Below, piece after piece: positions 1 to 7,502 of a stretch of DNA of 17,982 nt; within the stretch, counting starts at the first letter, position 1; every line of letters begins with the position of its first letter. Below the pieces are notes generated by a model, which saw only the letters and a list, made by a program, of their open reading frames with translations, was not told the origin of the DNA and searched no databases. Position numbers and translations under genes: made by a program. Source of the DNA: Spirochaetales bacterium UBA4629 (lineage in GTDB: Bacteria > Spirochaetota > Spirochaetia > Sphaerochaetales > Sphaerochaetaceae); the NCBI GenBank assembly GCA_002406055.1, contig DHMZ01000134.1, positions 1 through 17,982 on the forward strand. Reading direction: 5' to 3'.

Positions 1-17
1 ATTCAATTACCGAGTAG

Positions 18-1127
18 TTCACTGCAGAAAGCTATTATGATCCGGCTTCTAGTACTGTATGTAAATCATTAAAAAGTGTAAATATAGAGCCAAATTCTAA
101 GCTTACAACAATAGGTGAATGTGCTTTTAAAGGATGCATGGAACTAGAAGAAATAATACTTCCTCAGTCAACAAAAACAATAGGTGGCTCTGCTTTTAAA
201 GATTGCTTGAAGCTAAAAAGTGTCTCTCTTCCAGATGGTCTTATTTCTATAGGTGAAAGAGCTTTTTCAGATTGTCCAATGTTAGAATCAATCTATATAC
301 CAAAACTTATTGAAAAAATACCTAGAGCAGTATTTTATAATTGTTCGGGGTTAAAAAGTATAACAATAGCACTAGGCTCAGCTTTAAAATCGATTGAGCC
401 TTATGCTTTCAAAAATTGTTTAAGCCTGACAGAAATCGATTTATCAAATACAAGTGTTAGCGTAATTGAGGATAATGCTTTTAATGGTTGTGCAAGATTA
501 TCAAAGGCCATTTTTCCTTCTTCTTTAAAGAAAATTGGAAATAGTGCTTTTAATACTTGTAAGTCTCTTTTAGAGATAAATCTACCAGATGGAATAACTA
601 CTATTGAAGCGAATGCTTTTGCGGCCTGCTCTTCTATAAAAAAAGTGTCCATTCCTAATTCTCTTATAGAACTCGGGCAAGGTTCTTTTATGGGGTGTAT
701 AGAACTTTCTGAAGCAACTCTCTCTTCTAATTTAACAGAAGTAAAGATAAGGACATTCCAAAATACTGCGCTTACGACAATTGTAATTCCTCAAGGAGTA
801 ACAATAATAGGCGATGCTGCATTTCGAAATACTAGTCTGGAAACAATTTCTTTACCAGATACTGTAACTGAAATAGGTGGTTTTACTTTTTATGAAACTA
901 AATTGAAAGAAATAACTCTTTCAAACTCACTTAAGTCTATAGGGACAAATGCATTTGGTTATTGTATTAATCTAAAGGAGATAAGTCTTCCGTCTACAAT
1001 TGAGAGCGTCGGTCAAGGTGCCTTCTATGGTCTATTGGCTAAAATTTATATCGATAAAGAGAAAGATTCTTTAGATACCTCTACTTGGGGATGCAGTCAA
1101 AGTATCATTACGTGGAGAAATGAGTAG
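18..1127 (+). CDS. BspA-type leucine-rich repeat surface protein, 5'-broken or partial
   Basis: The product is made almost entirely of about 14 tandem repeats of roughly 23 residues with the Treponema pallidum/BspA LRR pattern (AFxxC, then LxxIxLPxxLxxIG); examples are GSAFKDC, ERAFSDC, PYAFKNC, DNAFNGC and TNAFGYC. In this family such repeats are usually on secreted or surface proteins that bind host or bacterial ligands. The first ATG is at 138, but it sits inside a repeat (AFKGC-M). The same frame reads on upstream as good repeat sequence (for example LTTIGECAFKGC) to an in-frame TAG at 15-17, with no ATG, GTG or TTG between. The AAGGA before the ATG is only 3 bases away and encodes the repeat motif, so it is unlikely to be a real ribosome site. 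There is no visible signal peptide or anchor. I read this as the 3' part of a longer gene interrupted by a stop or cut from its 5' end; translation from 138 (329 aa) is the alternative. Confidence 0.75.
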   Translation, partial: FTAESYYDPASSTVCKSLKSVNIEPNSKLTTIGECAFKGCMELEEIILPQSTKTIGGSAFKDCLKLKSVSLPDGLISIGERAFSDCPMLESIYIPKLIEKIPRAVFYNCSGLKSITIALGSALKSIEPYAFKNCLSLTEIDLSNTSVSVIEDNAFNGCARLSKAIFPSSLKKIGNSAFNTCKSLLEINLPDGITTIEANAFAACSSIKKVSIPNSLIELGQGSFMGCIELSEATLSSNLTEVKIRTFQNTALTTIVIPQGVTIIGDAAFRNTSLETISLPDTVTEIGGFTFYETKLKEITLSNSLKSIGTNAFGYCINLKEISLPSTIESVGQGAFYGLLAKIYIDKEKDSLDTSTWGCSQSIITWRNE

Positions 1128-1148
1128 GTCTTAGTCCTAGAAAAGTAG

Positions 1149-1170
1149 GGAGAAGTAAGTAAGCTTCTCC
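1149..1170. terminator. Hairpin between convergent genes, possible bidirectional terminator
   Basis: GGAGAAG (1149-1155) pairs perfectly with CTTCTCC (1164-1170) across an 8-base loop. It lies between the 3' ends of two convergent genes (stops at 1127 and 1180). On the plus strand a T-rich run follows (to about 1192); on the minus strand a shorter CTACTTTTCT follows. The stem is short and the tails are interrupted, so termination is probable rather than certain. Confidence 0.45.
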
Positions 1171-1179
1171 ATGTTGTTG

Positions 1180-2103
1180 TTATTCTTTTTCTAGCAATGT
1201 GTCTATTGTATAAAAAAACTCTTTTGGAAATTGATGGAAGGTATTTACTTGAAGTATAAATGTTGAATTTAAGCCTTTTGACTGCATTGCAGAATGTAAT
1301 TCCATTGCTAATGGAAGACAGTCTTTATCATTGTTTCCACAGAAGATTTGGACTTCAATATTCTTTTTCTTAATTGCATTAAATAATGATTCTCTACATT
1401 CTTGTAAGCATGGAATCCAAGGGCTTTGAAGAAATAATATGTCACAAGAGGTTGGTGTGAACGCTATAGCTCTTAGAAGCATGTCGCAACCAGAAGAAAA
1501 ACCTCCACAAGCTACTTTGTTGTAGCCTTTCTCGCTCATTTGCTTCATTACCAAGGCTACTGGAATATACTCGTGTGCATCAGAACTCCATCTATATGTA
1601 TCATATCCATCAGGTTCTCCACTTTGGATTGTTTCAATTTGCCAATCATTATTATTTTTGAAGATTGGTGCCCATTCTGATTTTGCAATCTTTGCATTTT
1701 GAGTATTGCCATGGACTGCTAAGAAAAGATTGTCGTTTGTCTTTTGTTTCCATGAAGATATTGGCCTTGATTTAAGAAAAGCTTCTTCATACCGAGAGGT
1801 TGAGATGTTTTTTATGGAAATAAAGGATTCATTGTCTTCTAGTATTTTCAGATCATCATCTTCTAGAACTTCTGGTCTATACCACCACTTATTGATTAAA
1901 ACTGCTTTTTCTAACCATTTCAGGGCTTCATCTTTTCTTCCCAAACCACCTGCTAAGCAAGAGAGAAAATATAACGCTTGAGGCCCATATTTTTCGCCAC
2001 TCTCAGAGTATTGATCCTGTAAGAATTGATATGCTTTTTCATAGCTTTCATCTGCAATAGAAAGCGTTCTTTCTAATATGTCATTTTCTTTCTTGTAATT
2101 CAA
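1180..2103 (-). CDS. TPR plus alpha/beta-hydrolase fold protein
   Basis: This is a predicted cytosolic serine hydrolase of 307 aa. The N-terminal ~100 residues look like TPR helices (LGRKDEALKWLEKAV at about 55-68, then WYRPEVLEDDDL). From about 125 an alpha/beta-hydrolase domain begins, with an oxyanion-type strand LAVHGN (H131-G132), a nucleophile elbow GFSSG (Ser203), an acidic residue after the next strand (GNNDKD, D259 or D261) and a late His (TFH, H290), together a plausible Ser-Asp-His triad. The fold resembles the phospholipase/carboxylesterase or dienelactone-hydrolase group; the substrate is unknown. The start codon is TTG. It is supported by AGGGA eight bases upstream, and no ATG in this frame fits better. 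It stands alone on its strand, downstream of the oad terminator. Confidence 0.75.
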   Translation of the reverse strand: MNYKKENDILERTLSIADESYEKAYQFLQDQYSESGEKYGPQALYFLSCLAGGLGRKDEALKWLEKAVLINKWWYRPEVLEDDDLKILEDNESFISIKNISTSRYEEAFLKSRPISSWKQKTNDNLFLAVHGNTQNAKIAKSEWAPIFKNNNDWQIETIQSGEPDGYDTYRWSSDAHEYIPVALVMKQMSEKGYNKVACGGFSSGCDMLLRAIAFTPTSCDILFLQSPWIPCLQECRESLFNAIKKKNIEVQIFCGNNDKDCLPLAMELHSAMQSKGLNSTFILQVNTFHQFPKEFFYTIDTLLEKE

Positions 2104-2180
2104 TTGTGTGTTCCCTTAATTTGCTTCAGTTTAATCTTATTTTGGCTAGCAGAAAAGTTTGGTTTTAAATAATTTGTTTA

Positions 2181-2210
2181 AAAAATCGGCATAGTTTTGA
2201 GCTATGCCGA
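2181..2210 (-). terminator. Intrinsic terminator of the oad operon
   Basis: TCGGCATAG (2186-2194) and CTATGCCGA (2202-2210) form a perfect 9-bp stem with a 7-base loop. Read on the minus strand it is followed directly by TTTTT (2185-2181) and further T/A-rich sequence. It lies 18 bases past the oadB stop. This is the clearest rho-independent terminator of the minus-strand operon. Confidence 0.85.
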
Positions 2211-2227
2211 GATTATCGCTATTTTAA

Positions 2228-3445
2228 TTAGCCAAGAAGAGGAGCGATAGACTCCATCATTCCTGGAACAACAGCAAGGAGAACTCCAGCTGCAACAGCA
2301 GAACCAATAACGCCAGATACGTTTGGGCCCATAGCATGCATTAGGAGGAAGTTCTGGCTATCTGCTTCCTGACCAACCTTAGATGCAACACGAGCTGCCA
2401 TAGGTACTGCAGAAACACCAGCGGCTCCAATAAGTGGGTTGATTGGGTGCTTTGGATCAAGCTTGTTCATAAGCTTTCCAAGGAGAACACCAGCAGCTGT
2501 ACCAAATGAGAAGGCAACAGCACCAAGTAAGAGGATACCAAGTGTTTCAAGGTTAAGGAACTTGTCTGCAGCCATCTTTGATCCAACAGAGAGTCCGAGG
2601 AAGATAGTAACTGTGTTCATTAAAGCATTCTGCATTGTGTCAGCAAGACGGCCAAGAACTCCACATTCTTTTGCAAGGTTACCAAACATGAGGGCACCCA
2701 TGAGTGGAACTGCAGAAGGAAGTAGAATACCACAGAGAGTAATAACAAGGATAGGGAAGATAATCTTCTCTGTCTTTGATACTGGGCGAAGCTGAGCCAT
2801 TCTAATCTTTCTTTCATTCTCTGTTGTTAACATCTTCATGATAGGTGGCTGGATAACAGGAACAAGCGCCATATATGAATAAGCAGCAACAGCAATAGAA
2901 CCAAGATAGCTTGGTGCAAGTCTACTTGTTACGTAGATTGCGGTAGGACCATCAGCACCTCCAATAATACCAATTGAAGAAGCAACATTAAGTGTGAAGT
3001 TAATTCCTGGAATATATGCAAGAAGAACAGCACCGATTAATGCCATGAAGATACCAAACTGTGCAGCTGCACCAAGAAGAAGTGTCTTTGGGTTAGCAAT
3101 AAGTGGACCAAAGTCTGTCATTGCACCAACACCCATGAAGATAAGAACTGGGAAGAGTCCAGATTCAATACCTGCATCATACAAAATCTTGATGAATCCA
3201 GTTGCAGCAAAGCTACTATTTGGATCAACACCTGCAATATAAGCAAGAGGGATGTTTGATAAGATACAACCCATTCCAATTGGAACTAAGAGTAGTGGTT
3301 CAAAACCTTTTTTAATTGCTAGGTATAAGAGAAGGAAGCCAACGAGAATCATGACTGCCATTCCCCAACCTTTTTCTTCTGTTAGAAAGCCATAGATACC
3401 TGTAGAGTACCATAGCTGGGTAAAACCATTTAAAATATCGTGCAT
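2228..3445 (-). CDS. oadB: Oxaloacetate decarboxylase, Na+ pump beta subunit
   Basis: This 405-aa polytopic membrane protein of the OadB/MmdB/GcdB family is the subunit that decarboxylates carboxybiotin and exports Na+. The family's functional loops are intact: GGADGPTAIY at 162-171 with the conserved Asp165, and GVSAVPMAARV at 343-353 with the conserved Ser and Arg of the C-terminal helix. The length matches the family. Its start lies 11 bases downstream of the oadA stop, and its ribosome site AAGGAAA overlaps that stop codon, implying coupled expression. Sequence alone cannot separate an oxaloacetate pump from a methylmalonyl- or glutaconyl-CoA pump through this subunit; the PYC/OadA-type alpha subunit next door favours oxaloacetate. 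Confidence 0.93.
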   Translation of the reverse strand: MHDILNGFTQLWYSTGIYGFLTEEKGWGMAVMILVGFLLLYLAIKKGFEPLLLVPIGMGCILSNIPLAYIAGVDPNSSFAATGFIKILYDAGIESGLFPVLIFMGVGAMTDFGPLIANPKTLLLGAAAQFGIFMALIGAVLLAYIPGINFTLNVASSIGIIGGADGPTAIYVTSRLAPSYLGSIAVAAYSYMALVPVIQPPIMKMLTTENERKIRMAQLRPVSKTEKIIFPILVITLCGILLPSAVPLMGALMFGNLAKECGVLGRLADTMQNALMNTVTIFLGLSVGSKMAADKFLNLETLGILLLGAVAFSFGTAAGVLLGKLMNKLDPKHPINPLIGAAGVSAVPMAARVASKVGQEADSQNFLLMHAMGPNVSGVIGSAVAAGVLLAVVPGMMESIAPLLG

Positions 3446-3456
3446 AATCGTTTTCC

Positions 3457-5574
3457 TTATGCAATAACCATAATCAAGTCACCAGACTGAAGCTGATCGC
3501 CCTGATTTACAGAAATAGATGCGACAGTGCCATCACATGGAGAGAAGATTTCATTCTCCATCTTCATAGCTTCCATAACACAGAGAACTTGGTCTTTCTT
3601 GACCTTATCTCCAACCTTAACTTCGAAGCGAAGTGCTAGGCCAGGCATTGGAGCAACAACTTCTGTTGCTGAACCATTTGTGCTTGGTGCTGCTGCAGGA
3701 GCTTCAGTTGGAGCAGATGTTGTTTCTTCAACAACTTCTTCTGTAACTGTTCCACCAATAGCCATAATTAAGTCGCCAGACTGGAGCTGGTCGCCCTGAG
3801 AAGCAGAGATAGATGAGATAACACCATCACATGGAGCATAAATCTCATTTTCCATCTTCATAGCTTCCATGACACAGAGAACCTGGTCTTTCTTAACTGT
3901 ATCGCCAACCTTAACTTCGAAACGAAGTACTAAGCCAGGCATTGGAGCAACGACTTCTGTTGACCCAACAGTCTTTACAACCTTCTTTGTTGCAGAAGCT
4001 GTAGCCTTTATGCCGTCTTCAACATTGAGTGGGTATTCTGCACCGTTAACGTAAGCCTTGTTTCCATCAATCTTGACGCCATAAGCCTTTCCACCAACTG
4101 TAACTGTGTATTCATGCTTGTCGTTCTTCTTTGTCTCTTCTTTCTTTGCTTCAGGCTGAGCCATCTGACTCTTAAGTCTAACGCCGTTAACTTTAGCCTT
4201 TCCTGTAAGATAGAGGATACCCTTTTCCTTACATGCACCAGCGATGAAGATATTTTCATCTGTGATAGGAAGGTTGTTTTCCTTGAGCATCTCAGTAGCA
4301 GCTGCAATACCTTTCTTTGGATCTCTATCGTTGATATCTACAACCTTTTCTGTTGTTGGCTCTAAGTGGAGTTGCTCTGAAGCGAGCTTTACAACTTCTG
4401 GGTCTGGAGCAACTGGAGTCTTTCCAAAATAGCCAAGAACCATCTTTCCGTAACCTTCAGCAAACTTCTTCCAAGGTCCGAACATTACGTTGTTAAATGC
4501 CTGCTGGAAGTAGAACTGGCTAACAGGTGTAACAGATGTACCAAATCCACCCTTAGCAACTGTTTCGCCCATTGCTTCAACAATCTGAGGATACTTATCC
4601 ATAAGGTTGTTATCTCTGAGCATCTGAGTATTAGCTGTTAAAGCACCACCTGGAAGTGGGAAGAATGGAATTTCAGGGTTAACTTTTGTTGCTTCTGGAG
4701 GTAAGAAGTAATCAGACATACAGTCTTCGAATACTCTTTCTGCCTTTCTTACTTTTTCGATATCGATATCGAGTGTGTAATCAGTGCCTCTTAAAGCATG
4801 CCACATTGTGATGATATCTGGCTGACATGTTCCACCTGAAACAGGAGACATAGATAAGTCGAGTTGGCTTGCACCTGCTTCGATAGCTGCCATGTACTGC
4901 TGAATTGAAACACCAGCTGTTTCATGTGAGTGGAAAACAATGTTCATGTTTGGGCCAACAAGCTTTCTTGCTCTCTTGATTGTCTCATAAACATTGTGAG
5001 GAGTAGATGTTCCTGAAGCATCCTTGAAGCAGAGAGAATCAAAAGGAATCTTTGCTGCAAGAATTTCTTTAAGGATTCTTTCATAGAAATCAGGAGTATG
5101 TGCACCCTTAATTCCTTCTGGAAGAGACATCATTGTTATTGTTATTTCGTGTTTTAAACCTGCATCATGAATAGCATTTCCACTATCGATAAGGTTGTTT
5201 ACATCGTTAAGAGCATCGAAGTTTCTAATTGTTGTCATGCCGTGCTTCTTAAATAGCTTAGCATGGAGCTTAATCATATCTCTTGGCTGAGAATCGAGAC
5301 CAACAACGTTGACACCACGAGCGAGAGTCTGAAGATTTGCGTCTGGTCCAGCAACCTTTCTAAATTCATCCATCATCTGGAAAGCATCTTCATTTGTATA
5401 GAAATAAAGTGCCTGGAATCTTGCACCACCACCAGCTTCGAAGTGCTGAATTCCAGCTTCTCTAGCTGCAGCAACAGCTGGCATAAAATCTTTTGTAAAT
5501 ACTCTTGCACCAAAGACTGACTGGAAGCCGTCTCTGAATGCTGTACACATAAAATTAATTTTTTTCTGACCCAT
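3457..5574 (-). CDS. oadA: Oxaloacetate decarboxylase alpha subunit with two biotinyl domains
   Basis: This is the carboxyltransferase and biotin-carrier subunit; it moves CO2 from oxaloacetate to biotin. Numbering is from the upstream ATG at 5580. The N-terminal TIM barrel has FRDGFQ (R16-D17), the active-site lysine motif FKDASG (K186) and the metal ligands HSHETAG (H217, H219). The conserved post-barrel domain runs to about 470. Two biotinyl domains follow at about 541-609 and 639-707, each with an intact EAMKMEN (K575 and K673), joined by an Ala/Pro/Thr/Glu-rich linker. About 705 aa is roughly 100 more than the usual 590-600, explained by the second carrier. The ATG at 5580 overlaps the oadG stop (ATGA) but is only two bases from the AGGA site; the ATG at 5574 is spaced about 8 bases and gives the more natural MGQKK start, so I chose it. 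Confidence 0.93.
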   Translation of the reverse strand: MGQKKINFMCTAFRDGFQSVFGARVFTKDFMPAVAAAREAGIQHFEAGGGARFQALYFYTNEDAFQMMDEFRKVAGPDANLQTLARGVNVVGLDSQPRDMIKLHAKLFKKHGMTTIRNFDALNDVNNLIDSGNAIHDAGLKHEITITMMSLPEGIKGAHTPDFYERILKEILAAKIPFDSLCFKDASGTSTPHNVYETIKRARKLVGPNMNIVFHSHETAGVSIQQYMAAIEAGASQLDLSMSPVSGGTCQPDIITMWHALRGTDYTLDIDIEKVRKAERVFEDCMSDYFLPPEATKVNPEIPFFPLPGGALTANTQMLRDNNLMDKYPQIVEAMGETVAKGGFGTSVTPVSQFYFQQAFNNVMFGPWKKFAEGYGKMVLGYFGKTPVAPDPEVVKLASEQLHLEPTTEKVVDINDRDPKKGIAAATEMLKENNLPITDENIFIAGACKEKGILYLTGKAKVNGVRLKSQMAQPEAKKEETKKNDKHEYTVTVGGKAYGVKIDGNKAYVNGAEYPLNVEDGIKATASATKKVVKTVGSTEVVAPMPGLVLRFEVKVGDTVKKDQVLCVMEAMKMENEIYAPCDGVISSISASQGDQLQSGDLIMAIGGTVTEEVVEETTSAPTEAPAAAPSTNGSATEVVAPMPGLALRFEVKVGDKVKKDQVLCVMEAMKMENEIFSPCDGTVASISVNQGDQLQSGDLIMVIA
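3460..3960 (-). repeat. Duplicated biotinyl-domain coding segment (two ~207-bp direct repeats)
   Basis: 3754-3960 and 3460-3666 encode the first and second biotinyl domains of OadA, offset by 294 bp. I count about 58 of 69 amino acids identical by eye, and the DNA is also very similar with many identical codons. The spacer (3667-3753) encodes a flexible linker. The similarity fits a tandem intragenic duplication that is fairly recent or kept homogeneous by gene conversion. Confidence 0.85.
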
Positions 5575-5576
5575 AA

Positions 5577-5846
5577 TCATCTTCCTTTGTCTACACTAGC
5601 TGCGATAGCTACTGCAATCTTTGCGTCATCATTTTGTTCTACTGTTGCAGGTTTAGTAGCAACCTTTCTCTTCGGTTCCTCAACTGGTGCATTCTTTCCG
5701 ACAATTTTTGACATTGTTTTGATTGAGTAAATCAAAATTGTAAGGAAAAAGAAGACAACAATCATGCCTAAGAGCATTAAAATAACACCATCTCTTAGCT
5801 GTGCTGCTAAGTAGGCGCTAGGCAAATTAGTTAATAATGCCAACAT
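5577..5846 (-). CDS. oadG: Oxaloacetate decarboxylase gamma subunit
   Basis: This small 89-aa subunit anchors the alpha subunit to the membrane beta subunit and aids assembly. It has one transmembrane helix at about 21-43 (DGVILMLLGM onward), a basic and Pro-rich linker, and a C-terminal DDAKIAVAIAAS segment like the alpha-binding tail of other OadG proteins. It is the first gene of the operon. The ATG at 5846 is preceded by AGGAG with 9 bases spacing. Its TGA stop overlaps an ATG of oadA as ATGA. The family is weakly conserved in sequence, so the call rests on size, topology, tail and position. Confidence 0.88.
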   Translation of the reverse strand: MLALLTNLPSAYLAAQLRDGVILMLLGMIVVFFFLTILIYSIKTMSKIVGKNAPVEEPKRKVATKPATVEQNDDAKIAVAIAASVDKGR

Positions 5847-5884
5847 TTATGTCCTCTCCTAAAGTGGAATTAAAGTTTTATTTG

Positions 5885-5914
5885 ATTCTACCAAAGAAAT
5901 AAATAATGTTTCAA
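5885..5914 (-). promoter_or_regulatory. Predicted sigma70-type promoter of the oad operon
   Basis: On the minus strand TTGAAA (5914-5909) is separated by 18 bases from TAGAAT (5890-5885). The predicted start point is near 5878, leaving a leader of about 32 bases with a good Shine-Dalgarno site before oadG. This is a prediction by motif only. Confidence 0.5.
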
Positions 5915-5970
5915 CAGTTCGCCTTGTTTTCAATTTTTCTAGATGGATTAATTTTACAAAATTTAAACAC

Positions 5971-5998
5971 TTGTTCTTTTATTTTTATTGGCTATATT
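5971..5998 (+). promoter_or_regulatory. Possible promoter of the mrp operon
   Basis: TTGTTC (5971-5976), 16 bases, then TATATT (5993-5998). Transcription would begin near 6005, giving a very short leader holding the GGAG site (6005-6008) of mrp. The region is AT-rich throughout, so chance matches are likely. Confidence 0.3.
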
Positions 5999-6015
5999 TT
6001 ATTTGGAGATAAAAA

Positions 6016-6933
6016 ATGGAAAAAACACAAAAAAGTGAATATGAGATTCAAAGTGAAAAAATTGAATCTAGGATGGCACGTATAAAGCGAAAAATAGTTG
6101 TAATGTCTGGTAAAGGTGGAGTTGGTAAGACAACTGTAAGTGTAAACCTTGCCTTTGCACTCTCTGAAATGGGATGTAAGGTTGGCATTCTAGATGCAGA
6201 TATTCATGGTCCTAATGTTGCTAAGATGTTGGGGTGCACAGATAGTTCTCTTTCAAGCCCAGATGGAACTACGTTAATTCCTGTTGAAGCCAAAAATGGA
6301 ATTAAGGTAATGTCCTTAGCTTTTGCTCTTCCAGACCCAGATGATGCTATCATTTGGCGTGGCGCAATGAAGATGGGTGTCATAAGACAATTTCTTGGTG
6401 ATACTGAGTGGGGTGACTTGGACTATTTAATTATAGATACTCCTCCTGGAACAGGAGATGAGCAACTCACAGTTGTTCAATCTATAGACTCTCTTACAGG
6501 CGCTATTATTGTAACAACACCACAAAGCGTAGCTATTCTAGATTCTAGAAGATCTGTTACTTTCGCACGCAAATGCAATATCCCAATTATTGGAGTTATT
6601 GAGAATATGTCTGGACTCAAGTGTCCTAACTGTGGTTTTGAGATTCCAATCTTTGGTAAAAACGGTGGAAAGAACATGTGCCTGGAAATGAATGTTCCAT
6701 TCCTTGGTGCTGTTCCTATGGAAGTAGACTTGATGGAGAGCGAAGACAAGGGAGAAGAGTGGGTCAAAGAAGAAGCTCATGCTAGTGCAAAAGCATTGAT
6801 GGACATTGCAATAAAACTGGAGAAAACAGATGCATGTACAACAGCACGAGAAATGAATTTACCTAAAGAAGGTTGTTCTCCTTCTTCTTGTTCATCATGT
6901 CATTTAGATTGTCCTTCAAAGAAGAATAAATGA
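6016..6933 (+). CDS. mrp: Mrp/ApbC-family P-loop ATPase (Fe-S cluster carrier) with Cys-rich tail
   Basis: This is a cytosolic MinD/NBP35-family ATPase that is expected to bind and transfer Fe-S clusters as a dimer. It has a deviant Walker A GKGGVGKTT (32-40), an Asp switch LDADIHGPN (about 59-67), a Walker B region IIDTPPGTGD (139-148) and the bridging-cluster motif CPNC (C203, C206). The N-terminal four-Cys motif of Nbp35 is absent. Unusually, the C-terminus has a Cys-rich extension (C274, C287, C292, C295, C299; CX4CX2CX3C), which could hold a further cluster or zinc. GGAG sits about 7 bases before the ATG. Its TGA overlaps the start of the NUDIX gene (ATGA at 6930-6933). The family assignment is secure; the tail's function is inference. 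Confidence 0.93.
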   Translation: MEKTQKSEYEIQSEKIESRMARIKRKIVVMSGKGGVGKTTVSVNLAFALSEMGCKVGILDADIHGPNVAKMLGCTDSSLSSPDGTTLIPVEAKNGIKVMSLAFALPDPDDAIIWRGAMKMGVIRQFLGDTEWGDLDYLIIDTPPGTGDEQLTVVQSIDSLTGAIIVTTPQSVAILDSRRSVTFARKCNIPIIGVIENMSGLKCPNCGFEIPIFGKNGGKNMCLEMNVPFLGAVPMEVDLMESEDKGEEWVKEEAHASAKALMDIAIKLEKTDACTTAREMNLPKEGCSPSSCSSCHLDCPSKKNK

Positions 6934-7502
6934 TTAATAAATGGATAACTAAAGAGAAAAAAAGAGTTTTCTCCTCACCAATTCTATCTGTTGATGTATC
7001 TTCTCGAGTATCTGAAGATGGTAAAAGTGGTGATTTTGTAACATTAAGTCTTCCATCATGGGTCTCTATAATTCCAATAAAGAGGAGAGAAGATGGAGTT
7101 TTGGTGTTTATTATGGAGAATCAGTTCAGACATGGTTCAGAGACTGTAACGAGGGAGTTTCCTGCTGGTTTAATAGAAGAAGGCGAAAGTAAAGAAGATG
7201 CTGCAAAAAGGGAATTATTAGAGGAAACCGGACTTGTTGGAGAACTAGAGGAAATCGCAAGTTTTAATCCTAATCCTGCTTTTATGACCAATGAACAGTC
7301 ATTCTTCCTCGCTCGCAATCTGAAAAAGGTTAGCACTCAAAACCTTGATGAGAATGAAGAAATTGAGGTTGTTGAAGTTCCTGTTGAAACTGTGATTAGA
7401 GAGATGGGCACAGGTCCATATTCTAATGGAATTATGATGGCAGCGCTCTTTGTTTATATGAGGAAAGCAGAGTCTTGCCCTGAATTGAGGAGAAAAATAT
7501 GA
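6930..7502 (+). CDS. NUDIX hydrolase, ADP-ribose pyrophosphatase-like
   Basis: The 190-aa protein has a complete Nudix box GX5EX7REXXEEXG: G80, E86, R94-E95, E98-E99 and G101. An FPAGLIEEGE lead-in is typical of ADP-ribose/nucleoside-diphosphate-sugar pyrophosphatases. It would hydrolyse a nucleoside diphosphate linked to another moiety using Mg2+; ADP-ribose is the commonest substrate in this subgroup, but the sequence does not prove it. It starts inside the mrp stop (ATGA), with AAGAAG-type purines upstream, and its own TGA overlaps the next ATG at 7499. It is thus the middle gene of a coupled three-gene operon. Confidence 0.9.
   Translation: MINKWITKEKKRVFSSPILSVDVSSRVSEDGKSGDFVTLSLPSWVSIIPIKRREDGVLVFIMENQFRHGSETVTREFPAGLIEEGESKEDAAKRELLEETGLVGELEEIASFNPNPAFMTNEQSFFLARNLKKVSTQNLDENEEIEVVEVPVETVIREMGTGPYSNGIMMAALFVYMRKAESCPELRRKI

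Noticed and set aside
138..140. ATG at 138 as the true start of the LRR gene
   Set aside because: It lies inside a repeat unit, the frame is open and repeat-like upstream, and the spacing to AAGGA is too short. Kept only as an alternative.
138..1127. Regular ~69-bp periodicity as a DNA tandem repeat
   Set aside because: Periodicity comes from the protein repeat; the DNA copies are well diverged.
2439..2795. Long open frames antisense to oadB, oadA, gpsA and the GH36 gene
   Set aside because: They lie opposite strongly conserved coding sequence, have no ribosome sites and encode low-complexity or unrecognisable proteins.
3460..3960. Repeats in oadA as a mobile or CRISPR-like element
   Set aside because: They are in-frame biotinyl domains with conserved motifs, only two copies, and no spacers.
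5575..5580. ATG at 5580 as the start of oadA
   Set aside because: Only two bases from AGGA; the ATG at 5574 is better spaced. The ATGA overlap means it cannot be fully excluded.
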